A stretch of DNA of 34,004 bases. Source: Methanobrevibacter sp. V74. Its GTDB lineage: Archaea > Methanobacteriota > Methanobacteria > Methanobacteriales > Methanobacteriaceae. The notes under the pieces were generated by a model. The model was not told the DNA's origin. It made no database searches and worked only from the letters and a program-made list of their open reading frames with translations. Numbering within the stretch: the first letter of the stretch is position 1; every line of letters begins with the position of its first letter. Shown piece by piece: positions 8,423 to 17,143 of this stretch. The stretch lies in assembly GCF_963082495.1 (NCBI RefSeq), contig NZ_CAUJAN010000009.1, positions 1-34,004 of the forward strand. Reading direction: 5' to 3'. The position numbers were made by a program, and so were the translations under genes.

Positions 8423-10064
8423 ATGAATAAAATATTAATATCAATGTCATTATTAATTATTTTGATATTCAGCATAGGATTAGTATCAGCTGATGAAAAC
8501 TTCAATGATACAATAGTAGAATACAATACAAATGCTCCAAATCTTTCTTATCCATCTAATATAGATAATGCTCCTTTGGAAAAAACAGGTGGAGTAGTTA
8601 GACATGTAATGGAAGCACTTTTGAAGATATTCAAAAAACAATTAACATAGCAAATGATGATGACACTATTGTTCTTAATGGAACTTATAAAAGCACTGGT
8701 CATCAAATCGTTGTTAATAAAAGCATAACAATCACAAGTGAAAATGGGTACAGTACTTTAGATGCTAATAAAAAATATAGGGCATTATACATACTTTCTG
8801 ACAATGTAGTACTAAAAAACTTAATAATAATAAATGGGAAAGTAGATGGTAATGGTGGATCTATTTTTAACTTTGAAAGTGGACCTGGTAGTGCCATATA
8901 TTGGAAAGGTAATAATGGAACTATAATCACTTCATCAATATATAATAACGAATTTCATAGTTCGGGTTATGGTGGAAGTAGTGCTATTTATTGGGAAGGA
9001 GCAAATGGAACTATTCATAATACCTCCTTCTTCAATAACATAGGATATCATGAGATATTGGGAGCTGCTTCTTATTATAAGTTTTTGGAAGGTGTTGTTC
9101 ATGGAGTTTATACTGGAGATTTATATGAGACTAATTCCTATGAAGTTTCTAATTTTCATCGTGTTGTTGCGAACTCTAAAGGACATTTAACTGCTAATAA
9201 TCTTTACATTGGCTATGGAACACCAGTTAATTTTCTTGTTAAATTTAGTTTAGGAGATATTCCATTTAAAGGAGAAATTGTTAAAGTACACATATTTAAA
9301 AAAGGTTATGATAAAGTATATAACTTAACTATTGGTGATAATGGTTATGGTGTTTTAAAATTAGATAACTTAAATGATGGCGTTTACAATGTTGAATTAA
9401 GTAGTCATGATAAGGACTATTTTGATAATTACTATTTTAACTGATTATAATTATAGTTATAATTATAGTGCTAATGCGATTATTAAAGTTAATAAAGTTC
9501 CAGCATTTTTCAATGTTGATGATTTTAAAACTATATATAATTCAGGAAAATATTTAACTGTTGAACTTAGAGATGTGGAAAATTATTTTAAATCAATTAA
9601 CAATGTAAAATTAGCATTAAAAGTCAATGGCAAAACATATTATGCAACTGTAAAAAACAATATTGCTAAATTCAATGTATCAAAATGGAAAACCGGAAAC
9701 TATAAAGCTTATATTAATATTCTAAACAATTATAAAGCACCAACAGAAAAAATTAATATTCAAATCAATAAAATACCCGCAATTGTAAAAACAAATAAAA
9801 TCACAGCAAAAATCCACAGGGACAAAAAACTAAACATCAAAATAATCAACAAAAAAACCAAAAAACCCGTACCTTTTATCAAAATCAAAGTAAAATGCTT
9901 CAATGGAAAAAAAATACAAAACATACACACTAATAACCGACGAAAAAGGACAAACCCACTTATACACTTGCTGTTTAAAAATCGGAACACACAAAGTAGT
10001 TATAAAATCAGCAAACCAAAATTATGCAATAAGCAAAACAACTAAAGTTAAAATCATAAAATAA
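8423..10064 (+). pseudogene. Adhesin-like protein, left copy, three frameshifts
   Basis: Starts MNKILISMSLLIILIFSIGL-VSA, a clear Sec signal peptide, behind AAGGAGG. Frameshift 1 at 8606-8609 is one A lost compared with the right copy at 27857. Then follows a beta-helix-like region (DANKKYRALYILSDNVVLKN, WKGNNGTIITSSI). Frameshift 2 at about 9430-9445 has TTATAATTATAG-type repeats expanded. Then come Ig-like repeats (NKVPAFFNVDDF, then LALKVNGKTYYATVKN). Frameshift 3 at 9906-9913 has eight A where the right copy has seven, destroying the final LKIGTHKVVIKSANQ repeat. Restored, it would be an exported surface protein of about 545 residues. No membrane anchor is visible. It is paralogous to 27679-29276. 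Confidence 0.8.
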
Positions 10065-10655
10065 GGATTAAACTTATAATCCGGTTTTGTCAATTTGTTG
10101 TTTGGCGAGTTGATTTTAATCTTTTTTTTTGATTTGATTTTTTTTGTTTTTTCTTTGAAAGAGCCATTTATGGGACTGTCAACTTGTTAGGTCTTGAGTG
10201 TGTATTTTGTGTTTATTTTTTTATTTTTCATTTTTTTTTGATGGTTTTTGGGTTTTTTAATCAACCCAGTTAATTTAAGAGATAATTTGAAAAATAACCT
10301 TGTAGAAACCCTCTTCTAAAAAACTTGTATGGCTCTGTAAATGTTGCAGTTTTAGAAATATATTAAACTTATATGGAAATTTGTAAGAAAAACATTACAT
10401 TTTCGTGAAATGCGAATACTTTGCAAATGCTCTCACCCAGCACAATATAAATAGAACAAACGGCTATTTCAAAAACTTAGGTGATTTAAATATCTGCAAG
10501 TTTTTTATTAAAAATTTTTTCTTAATATTTGGAGTTATTTTTATAATTTAACGCTAATTAATCCATTATTTTGAAAAATTTAAATGAATAGATTAATCGA
10601 AAAAATTAGTTATCACACAAGTTTTTGAAAGAGCCGAACAAACAGAAGTGATAGT
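10065..10655. other. Non-coding region with IS end and repeat words before the integrase
   Basis: No gene seen. Contents in order: the downstream end of the long direct repeat (to 10172), T-rich DNA, a solo IS left end (10298-10345), the word TACTTTGCAAATGCTCTC at 10417-10434 (again at 23491-23508), and the 23-base IS-end-like repeat at 10613-10635. The last lies 20 bases before the recombinase start codon. Confidence 0.6.
10298..10345. mobile_element. Solo left end of the IS family at 1738
   Basis: The 46 bases from CCTTGTAGAAACCC through TGTAAATGTT are the same as at 1738-1785, after which the two sequences diverge completely. Only this end of the element is present here, so it is a truncated remnant rather than a mobile copy. 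Confidence 0.75.
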
Positions 10656-11833
10656 ATGGGTAACAACCAACTTTTAAATGAAATACATTTAGCAAACAAC
10701 CACGCCCACGCAACAAGAAAATCCTATAAGATGTCAGTGAACATCTACTGTTCATTTTTTGACATGAGCCTGCACGATTTGTTGCAAGAAGCAGAAGAAG
10801 AGGAAAGCAAAGGAGTAAAATGGAAATTATCTTCCCTAAAAAGGAGACTGATTGAATTTAGACACTATCTTCTTGAAAATTATGCCTACAATTCTTATGT
10901 AAGCATTTTCAATTGCATCATCAACATCTACAGATACTATGACATTGAAATCTACAAACTCCCCAAACTAAACCACAAGGCCATAAAAAAATTCAAACCG
11001 CTTAACTTTAAGGACTTGCCTGACAAAGCAGTAATCAGAGAAGCAATAAACATTTGCTCCCCTCTGATGAAAGCTCTGATTCTTTTTATGTGTTCCAGCG
11101 GTTGTGCAATTCAGGAAGCAACAAACCTGACCATAAACGATTATCTAAAAAGCATTGATGACTACACTAACAAGAGAGATATCTTCGAAGCTATCAATGA
11201 TATTAAAGGCCGTGACGATATTGTTCCAACATGAAATATCTGGAGACAAAAAACAATAAGTATTACATCACATACTCCAGTCCCGAATCAGTCACTGCCC
11301 TTAATTCCTATTTGATTTCTAGAAATGATCCTATTGACGGCAACTCACGACTATTCAAGTACCATAAACAGTATATGCATAAGAGATTCATTGAAATAAA
11401 TAATGAATTGGGTCTTGGAACTACAGGTGATAACGGATATAACCGCTTCAGAAGCCACATGCTTCGTAAGTTTCATGCATCTGCCCTATACAATGACGGC
11501 ATGAGCTTGGACAATGTAAACGATTTGCAGGGCAAATCAAAGAACAAAACAGATGCAGCATATTTCATGATCAATCCCGAAGATTTGAAATATGAATATG
11601 TTAAGCATTTACCGGCTATTACAATAAACAAAGAGGTTGAAAAACTGTCCGTCAAATCTCCAGAGTTTGCACAAATGGAAAATGAAAATCAAGAATTAAA
11701 ATCTGAATTGAATGATCTGAAATCAGAAGTATCCCGTTTAAACAATGTCCAATCACAAATTGATGATGCAGGGCACTGCACAGACATCCAAAGTCAGCAT
11801 CGATTACAACAAACTGAATTCTTACCTTCTTGA
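10656..11833 (+). pseudogene. Tyrosine recombinase/integrase split by one-base deletion
   Basis: The first frame (to 11234, 192 residues) has an N-terminal SAM-like core-binding domain and the start of the catalytic domain. The second (from 11231, 200 residues) holds the rest, with HMLRKFHAS (the H-x-x-R box) and AAYFM with the nucleophile tyrosine. The junction ACATGAAATATC would read on smoothly if it were ACATGGAAATATC (TWKYLETK), so one G is missing. The result is an accidental ATGA stop/start overlap. In the first part the sequence SSGCAIQEATNLT has alanine (residue 151) where most tyrosine recombinases have the first catalytic arginine. The C-terminus is a coiled coil (ENENQELKSELNDLKSEV). 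The gene is GC-richer than its surroundings. It probably inserted this element but now looks dead. Confidence 0.8.
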
Positions 11834-13672
11834 AAAGACAGGCAAGGATTTCTTTGACTTGGAAATGTACAGACACATACCACTTATTGAAGGCGAATAC
11901 AATAGCAATCCATTTTCAAAGGAATATGTTTCTTTAAAATATGTAAATGTTCCCGAAACCGTTGAACTGCATAATCTGGATGCAACCAATAATCGTGAAT
12001 GGATCAGCTGCAAGGCAATGGTTAAAAACATCACTGACATACGTGTTGACTTGAAACTGGCAGTATTTGAATGTGTGAAATGCATGTCACAAACAGTTGT
12101 AGAAGTATCCCGCAACAAAAACATGATAGTTCCAAGTGAGTGTGAAAATTGCAAAAAAGGAAAAATGAGAATTTCAAAGGAAATAAGTGAATTTAAAAAT
12201 TTTCGCATTGCCAAACTAGAAGAGCCACTGGAAATGCGAAAAGGAGGAGTGACACGAGAATTTAAAGGGTATATGCAAGATTATCTTGCATCCCCTTACA
12301 ATAACATTAAAGCAGGTGCCGTAGTTGATTTAACCGGAGAGTTTCTCGTCGAACCATACACAAAAGATGAACTTGAATCCTACGAATTCTTGATTGACAT
12401 CCACAACATCACACCTATAGATGATGCATTTGAGGATTACCTCTTAACGTCTGCTGATAAGGAAATGATAATTGAATTATCCAAACGACAAGCCATCTAT
12501 GAGATATTGGTCAATACACTGGCACCTGAAGTCTATGGCTATGAAACAGTCAAGGAAAGTTTACTTCTGCAACTGTTTGAAGGAGCACGACCTAAAGATG
12601 ACGTATTCAAAACAGACATCATAGATAGGTGGACATCACATATACTTCTTATTGGTGATCTGGAATCGGAAAATCACAACTGATTACAGCAGTCAATAGA
12701 CGAGCTCCTAAAGTGATTAGCATTTCAGGAACCAACACAAGCCAGGTCGGATTAACCACCAGTGCCGTTAAAGATGAACTGACTGGTGGATGGACAATGG
12801 AAGCGGGAGGAGTGATATTAGCCGACAGTGGTTTATTGATAATTGATGAGTTTGACAAGCTTTCACCATCAGCACAGAAAAGCCTGAACGAACCGATGGA
12901 ACAGCTGAGCATATCATCTGCCAAAGCAGGTATTGTTAAGACAATGAGTGCAAGAACAAGCATACTTGCAGCGGCCAATCCCAAATACTCAAGATTCACT
13001 GATTCAAAACCGATTAATGATCAATTGGATATTGCTGAATCAACATTATCCCGATTTGATTTGATATTCGCACTAAGGGATGATATCAGTGAAGCAAAAG
13101 ACCGTGAACTGGCAAGAACCTTGCTGACTAAAAAGACCAATGAAAATACCTTGGAAAGATTAACTGATGAATGTTTTGAAAAATACATTACCTACATGAA
13201 GGCCAACTGCTTTCCTACACTAACAGATGAAGTAATTGAGCTGTTGTCTGAATTTTATGTGGATGTGCGCCAGCAGGCAACTCAAAGCCATGAAGGCAAA
13301 GCTATTACAGCACGAGACCTCAAGTCACTGGAAAGGTTAACGATTGCACGTGCAAAATGTGAAGGGCGAACATTAACAACAATAGGTGATGCGGAAGATG
13401 CCATCAGAATCTATAAAGAAAGTCTGCATAGCTTAGGCTTGAATTTAACAACAGCAGGTGAAATAGTCGGCGTTAAATCAGATAAGGAGATGGAAATCAT
13501 ATTTGATTTTGAAAGGATGATAAAAGCCAAAGTGGATTTTGAAGGACTGCCCTTGTCAAGTGAAAGTATCCATTCTTTAAAAACGGAATGTGGTTTGATG
13601 TGTCATGGAACAAGTCTTGATAAGGAAAGAGTCTTTAGGGAGGCAATGAAGAAAATAGAGAGAATATTTTAA
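11745..13672 (+). pseudogene. Mobile-element MCM replicative helicase, frameshift in Walker A
   Basis: The first frame (11745-12683) is the MCM N-terminal domain. It has a zinc site from C110-x2-C113 and C133-x2-C136, an OB-fold, then the start of the AAA+ domain at HILLIGD. The second frame (to 13672) continues with KSQ-like DNA, ISGTNTSQVGLTTSAVKDE, the Walker B box LLIIDEFDK, AAANPKYSRF and the arginine-finger box STLSRFDLIF, and ends in a helical winged-helix-like region. GGTGATCTGGAATCGG at about 12655-12670 should be GGTGATCCTGGAATCGG (GDPGIGKS), so a single C is lost inside the ATP-binding loop. The start overlaps the end of the recombinase, with no good ribosome site, so the true start is unsure. 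MCM genes next to integrases are typical of archaeal integrated elements. Sampled GC is 28 of 60 at 12721-12780. Confidence 0.85.
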
Positions 13673-13673
13673 G

Positions 13674-13860
13674 GTAGCTATTGAAATTATGGTCATACTG
13701 CTCCTATGGTCATGATTTCAACTATCTTTCATATATCTTTTTAAAAAAACAGTATTACATTAGGATGTGATTAGTAATAAAAAAATTTGAAAAAAATGAC
13801 TGGGTGCATAAGCTTAAATCATGACCATATGGTCATGATGCTCCCATAGCTACTATTTCA
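13674..13860. promoter_or_regulatory. Palindrome-rich operator or origin-like region
   Basis: TCATGACCATATGGTCATGA at 13819-13838 is a perfect 20-base palindrome. The half-site ATGGTCAT also occurs at 13689-13696 and 13706-13713. The second of these belongs to ATGGTCATGATTT, which is also found in the palindrome region read on the other strand. GTAGCTAT-type words lie outside both clusters, in opposite orientation (13676-13683 and around 13845-13853). The region separates the MCM gene from a ribbon-helix-helix-like gene whose start is 54 bases past the palindrome. It is either the operator of that gene or part of the element's replication origin. Confidence 0.6.
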
Positions 13861-13891
13861 AGGATTATGAAAAAAATGGAGGTCAAAGATT

Positions 13892-14344
13892 ATGAGAAAG
13901 GAAGCTATTAAGTTAAGCATTGATAAAGAGGTACTGGACATAGCCAGACAGGAAATGCCAAACATAAGCAGATTCACAGAAGAATGCATGAGAAAATATC
14001 TCGGGATAGGAATCACATTAACCCCTCTGTATAAACAACAGGAACTGCTGGAGACAATAGGTAAATGTCATTTGGAATTGCATTTGATGAATGAACTAGA
14101 ACACATTGAAGAGATGAAAAGAGAAATGGAACTTGAAAAAATAAACTATGCATGGAGATCAGTCTTCACCCATTACAGAGACACCGGAAGAATAAATGAG
14201 GAACTGCTGCAGCATGCGATGAAAGTATTGGACATTGACAGGAAAGATCTAATAGACATAATTGAATTGACATACACTTACTTTCGCCGTGACAGAATCG
14301 ACACAACAGACTGGCAGAAAGTCTATGAAAAATACGGAAACTAA
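13892..14344 (+). CDS. Ribbon-helix-helix-like DNA-binding protein of the element
   Basis: 150 residues, with GGAGGTC ending seven bases before the ATG. The first 35 residues (KEAIKLSIDKEVLDIARQEM, then ISRFTEECMRKYL) match the strand-helix-helix layout of CopG/Arc proteins: alternating strand residues, then two amphipathic helices around PNIS. A charged helical middle follows, with a C-terminal domain containing IDIIELTYTYFRRDR. The acidic and basic helices suggest oligomer formation. It sits right after the 13674-13860 palindrome cluster, and GC content matches the MCM and integrase genes, so it belongs to the same element. Likely jobs are autorepression or copy control. I do not recognise a named family for the C-terminal half. 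Confidence 0.6.
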   Translation: MRKEAIKLSIDKEVLDIARQEMPNISRFTEECMRKYLGIGITLTPLYKQQELLETIGKCHLELHLMNELEHIEEMKREMELEKINYAWRSVFTHYRDTGRINEELLQHAMKVLDIDRKDLIDIIELTYTYFRRDRIDTTDWQKVYEKYGN

Positions 14345-14364
14345 AATTAGGATAACATGTTTAA

Positions 14365-14559
14365 ATGCGAATGCTACCAAATCATGAAATCTGCAAAAAC
14401 AAAAATACCTGCGAGTTTCGGATACCATTAAATCCGGAACTCCTACAAATATATCAACAACTGAAATATGAACTAGCAAAATTAAACACCCTGAAACAAA
14501 GAAAACAGGAGTACTATCAGATAGCTTACGAAATACAGAATAACATGAGTCAACATTAA
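14365..14559 (+). CDS. Small hypothetical protein of the element
   Basis: 64 residues (starting MRMLPNHEICKNKNTCEFRI). It follows the ribbon-helix-helix-like gene by 20 bases in the same direction, so probably the same transcript. Two cysteines lie near the N-terminus (residues 10 and 16), then comes a predicted helix LQIYQQLKYELAKLNTLKQR. The ribosome site is weak (AGGAT, about 15 bases upstream of this ATG). No family recognised. Confidence 0.4.
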   Translation: MRMLPNHEICKNKNTCEFRIPLNPELLQIYQQLKYELAKLNTLKQRKQEYYQIAYEIQNNMSQH

Positions 14560-15653
14560 CGGGAAATTTCAACTAGTGCCAAAAATGAATGTTTTAGGAG
14601 ATAATATAACCAAACCCGAACACGTTTAAGTTGGATTAAACTATAATGATATCATGTTTGACATACAAGATCAAGAAAGCATAATTCGTGAACTAAGAAG
14701 AAAACAACATACTATGTTAAGAACATTGACAAAACTTCTGTGATTTTTTTCAAATTCAATGCCCATATTTTCTCGAACCCGGTTCTATTTGTTCCATATC
14801 CAAAAAACTTCACCAAACAAATGCATATAAATGCTTGTCTAGATCAATCAACATTGTTTTCATACGAATTTGAAGTTTAAATACTTAAATATGTTTAGTT
14901 TAACTTATCATCCCTCAATTGTATTATATTTTTATGATTACTTATGTAAAATCTTTAATATCATATATTAAACTTAATAGATATTTAAATATTTATAATA
15001 TAACTAATTTAATTTTTATATTCCAATTCAATATCATATGATTCTCAAATGAGAATATTGCCAGTTAAATCTTTAGTTTGCAATATTCCTGTTGTGAAAC
15101 ATGAGTCATGTTTTTTCATGAATTTATCCTCAAAAACCTAATTTGATTCAAGATTTCACCACACTATGATACAAATAATTGGAATTTTCAAAAAGTAGCC
15201 ATGACAAATCAAGTTAAAATCAAGATTATCAAACAGCCGACATTCAACACCACCACATAGCTACCACTGATTATTTAATAGCAATGTTAAAAATCTAAAT
15301 TTTTTCCCATCCAATTGTAGTGAAAAATATTTTATGTGGAAAAGTAGCGGTCCATTTCAGTAGTTTAGTATATAAATGAAATCAATAATTTTTGAAAACA
15401 TGAAAATCAGGAAATAATAAAAAACTATTATTTGTCCCTTTGTTTTGAAAATAACTAATTTAAATCATGTTATTCTAGCGGTTCATTTTTAAAATTTTTT
15501 ATGAAACTATAATTTAAATTAAATCTAGATGCAATAATTATAGTATTTAGAGGAATATATTTATTTATTTTAATCATTATTCTATTTATTTTAGGGGGTT
15601 CATTTTTTGGCCAAATTATGGATCACCCCATGAAAATAGTGACTCACCACCCA
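14560..15653. other. Long non-coding stretch with clustered inverted repeats
   Basis: About 1.1 kb with no convincing gene. The only short frames are one of 14 codons at 14587-14631 and one of 29 codons at 14654-14743 (MFDIQDQESIIRELRRKQHT...), both too small to support. AT content is extreme around 14880-15040. Three dyads lie together at 15041-15113 and are listed separately. The words GCGGTCCATTT (about 15342), GCGGTTCATTT (about 15478) and GGGGTTCATTT (about 15595) are similar to each other, without a known meaning. Confidence 0.5.
15041..15113. repeat. Cluster of three inverted repeats
   Basis: ATTCTCA-AA-TGAGAAT at 15041-15056; GAATATTGC (15053-15061) with its complement GCAATATTC (15080-15088) around an 18-base loop; and AAACATGA-G-TCATGTTT at 15097-15113. 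All arms are perfect. They lie in the most AT-rich part of the non-coding stretch, after the mobile-element genes. Such clusters are usual at replication origins and at operator sites; I cannot tell which. Confidence 0.5.
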
Positions 15654-16980
15654 TTAAGCAAAAAAGTAATAAGTTTGTTTAATAGTAATTCTTCTAATTA
15701 AATTCTTATCAAACATCATATTCAAATCATGTTTTGCAGTAGATTTAGAAATACCATGTTGATTTGCATAAGATTCATATGTAAATTGAGCATCTTCATT
15801 TTTCATTTTAAGTAATGCATCAATTTGCCTGTCATTAAGGTTAAACTCTTTAAAGTCTTCTGCGGTTGGATTTTGAGGAAGTATCAGTTTACCGTTTGGT
15901 CCTCTTAAAACTACTCTAAAGTAAAATCCATCCTCAAATTCAGGTTCTGGAAGATTGCTTTTTTTCATTTCATTTCTCATACGGGCGATTCCTGTACCGA
16001 TGTGTTCCATATATTCTGTTGTTTGAAATATTTTACAGATGTTTTCGTTTCTGTGTATCGGGTTTTTTTCAACACCCCAATCTTCAATGGTCATAGGAGA
16101 AGGTAGTTTTCCGGGACTAATTATTTCGATTCTGTCATCATATATGTAAAATGTTATGCAGTTCCTTCTAATGTGTAATCCCTGTGAGCTATTGCATTGA
16201 TGAATGCTTCCCTTACTGCTTTAATTGGATATTCTGGAATTGGTGTTCTTTTCATTCCGGTTACAATTCCACCCATTTTGGTGTTCCTGGAAAAGAAACT
16301 GTCGAATTCCTTTATCAATTTGAAAAATGAGCTTTCTGTAAAATGTTTGTCTATTATTTCAAGTCTTTCGGTACCATTGAAGCGGACCATTTTCACTTCA
16401 TGCTCCAGGTCAAATTTGGACATATCCTTTGCAAAACATAATGCACCTGCTTTGTTGAAATGAAAAACATCATTCTTATCAATTTTACCTGCACCAATAT
16501 ATGCAAGGATTTTATCCAGGCTCCTTTTTCCAAATAGTCCCCGAATGTTATCTTCAACCACATCCAGATAGAGTTCAACAGCCTCTTCATCAACATCATC
16601 AATTGAAGAGTTGTATAATGTCTGATTATCATATGCAACACGTGTCAATCTTTTATCGATTGCATCCTGCAGACTATCTTTAACTGCATCCAGCAATTCC
16701 TCTTTGGTTGTGAAAGTATCATATTAGTTACTTTTCCAATCCTTTCTAAAAATCTTGTGCTGCCCTCATCTCTTGTTTTGCAGTCTTTGACGAAAAAATA
16801 TGCATCGTGCTTATCAGCTATGAAAGTGTTGTATTCATATTCAGTTGCTGAAACACCATCATCGTAGATGTTTCCGTAATGTTGGCCAATCAGTCCAATA
16901 TAAACATCAGCTTCTTCAACTTCATTCAGTAATACTTCATTAGCAGCTTCAGTTTTAGCCCCATCTATTTCAAAAACAAA
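15654..16980 (-). pseudogene. DUF4062-like/GHKL ATPase/winged-helix protein, truncated and frameshifted
   Basis: Read on the minus strand from about 16980: FEIDGAKTEAANEVLLNEVE and EADVYIGLIGQHYGN resemble a DUF4062 domain. A linker follows, then the GHKL-type ATPase domain of AlbA-like regulators (HATPase_c_4): AVREAFINAIAHRDYTLEGN, IEIISPGKLPSPMTIEDWG, EHIGTGIARMRNEM. The last 60 residues are a winged-helix (NDRQIDALLKMKNED, then HGISKSTAKHDLNMMF). One base is missing at about 16715 (ACTAATATG should continue as YDTFTTKEELLDAV) and one at about 16163 (GGAACTGC for GGAAACTGC). The 5' end is lost where an adhesin tail is joined. Such proteins are found among regulators and defence genes. As read it is not functional. 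Confidence 0.75.
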
Positions 16981-17107
16981 CAGTAAAGGTGTTGCAACAT
17001 TTAAAGTTAAACTGACCAAAAAAGGAACCTTTAAGACAACCACTAAGTTTGCAGGTGATTCCTACTACACTGCAAAAAGCACTACAAGTAAAATTATCGT
17101 AAAATAG
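16976..17107 (+). pseudogene. C-terminal fragment of another adhesin-like protein
   Basis: On the plus strand this reads SKGVATFKVKLTKKGTFKTT then TKFAGDSYYTAKSTTSKIIV, K and stop at 17107. It is the typical last Ig-like (Big_3-like) repeat of archaeal surface proteins. It has no start and no upstream coding sequence, because the DNA before about 16976 codes for the ATPase gene on the other strand. A terminator hairpin follows it. It is a leftover of an adhesin different from the 8423/27679 pair. Confidence 0.7.
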
Positions 17108-17124
17108 CTTAAGTGCTATTTTAC
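17099..17124 (+). terminator. Terminator-like hairpin after adhesin fragment
   Basis: GTAAAATAGC, loop TTAAGT, GCTATTTTAC: a perfect ten-base-pair stem overlapping the stop codon of the adhesin fragment and followed by T-rich DNA. It also lies 20 bases past the 3' end of the nuclease-STAND gene on the minus strand, so it could stop both transcripts. Confidence 0.65.
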
Positions 17125-17143
17125 ATTTATTTTATTTTTTAAA

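Larger units (their letters stand above)
8297..10172 (+). repeat. Long direct repeat, left copy (about 1.8 kb)
   Basis: This span matches 27553-29383 in the same orientation. The match covers the adhesin tip, the ribosome site, the whole adhesin gene and about 100 bases after its stop, down to TTTGAAAGAGCCATTTA at 10156-10172 (29366-29382), where the two copies part. Both ends and the Ig-like part are nearly identical by eye, while the beta-helix part (about 8660-9200) has diverged. Confidence 0.8.

Noticed and set aside
11231-11833. Second recombinase frame as an independent gene
   Set aside because: It starts in the middle of the catalytic domain, and the previous frame flows into it when one base is restored.
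12713-13672. Second MCM frame as a separate AAA+ gene
   Set aside because: It lacks Walker A, which lies in the DNA just upstream across the frameshift. It is the rest of the same MCM gene.
14654-14743. 29-codon frame (MFDIQDQESIIRELRRKQHT...)
   Set aside because: Plausible composition, but too short and without a clear ribosome site to support a gene call.
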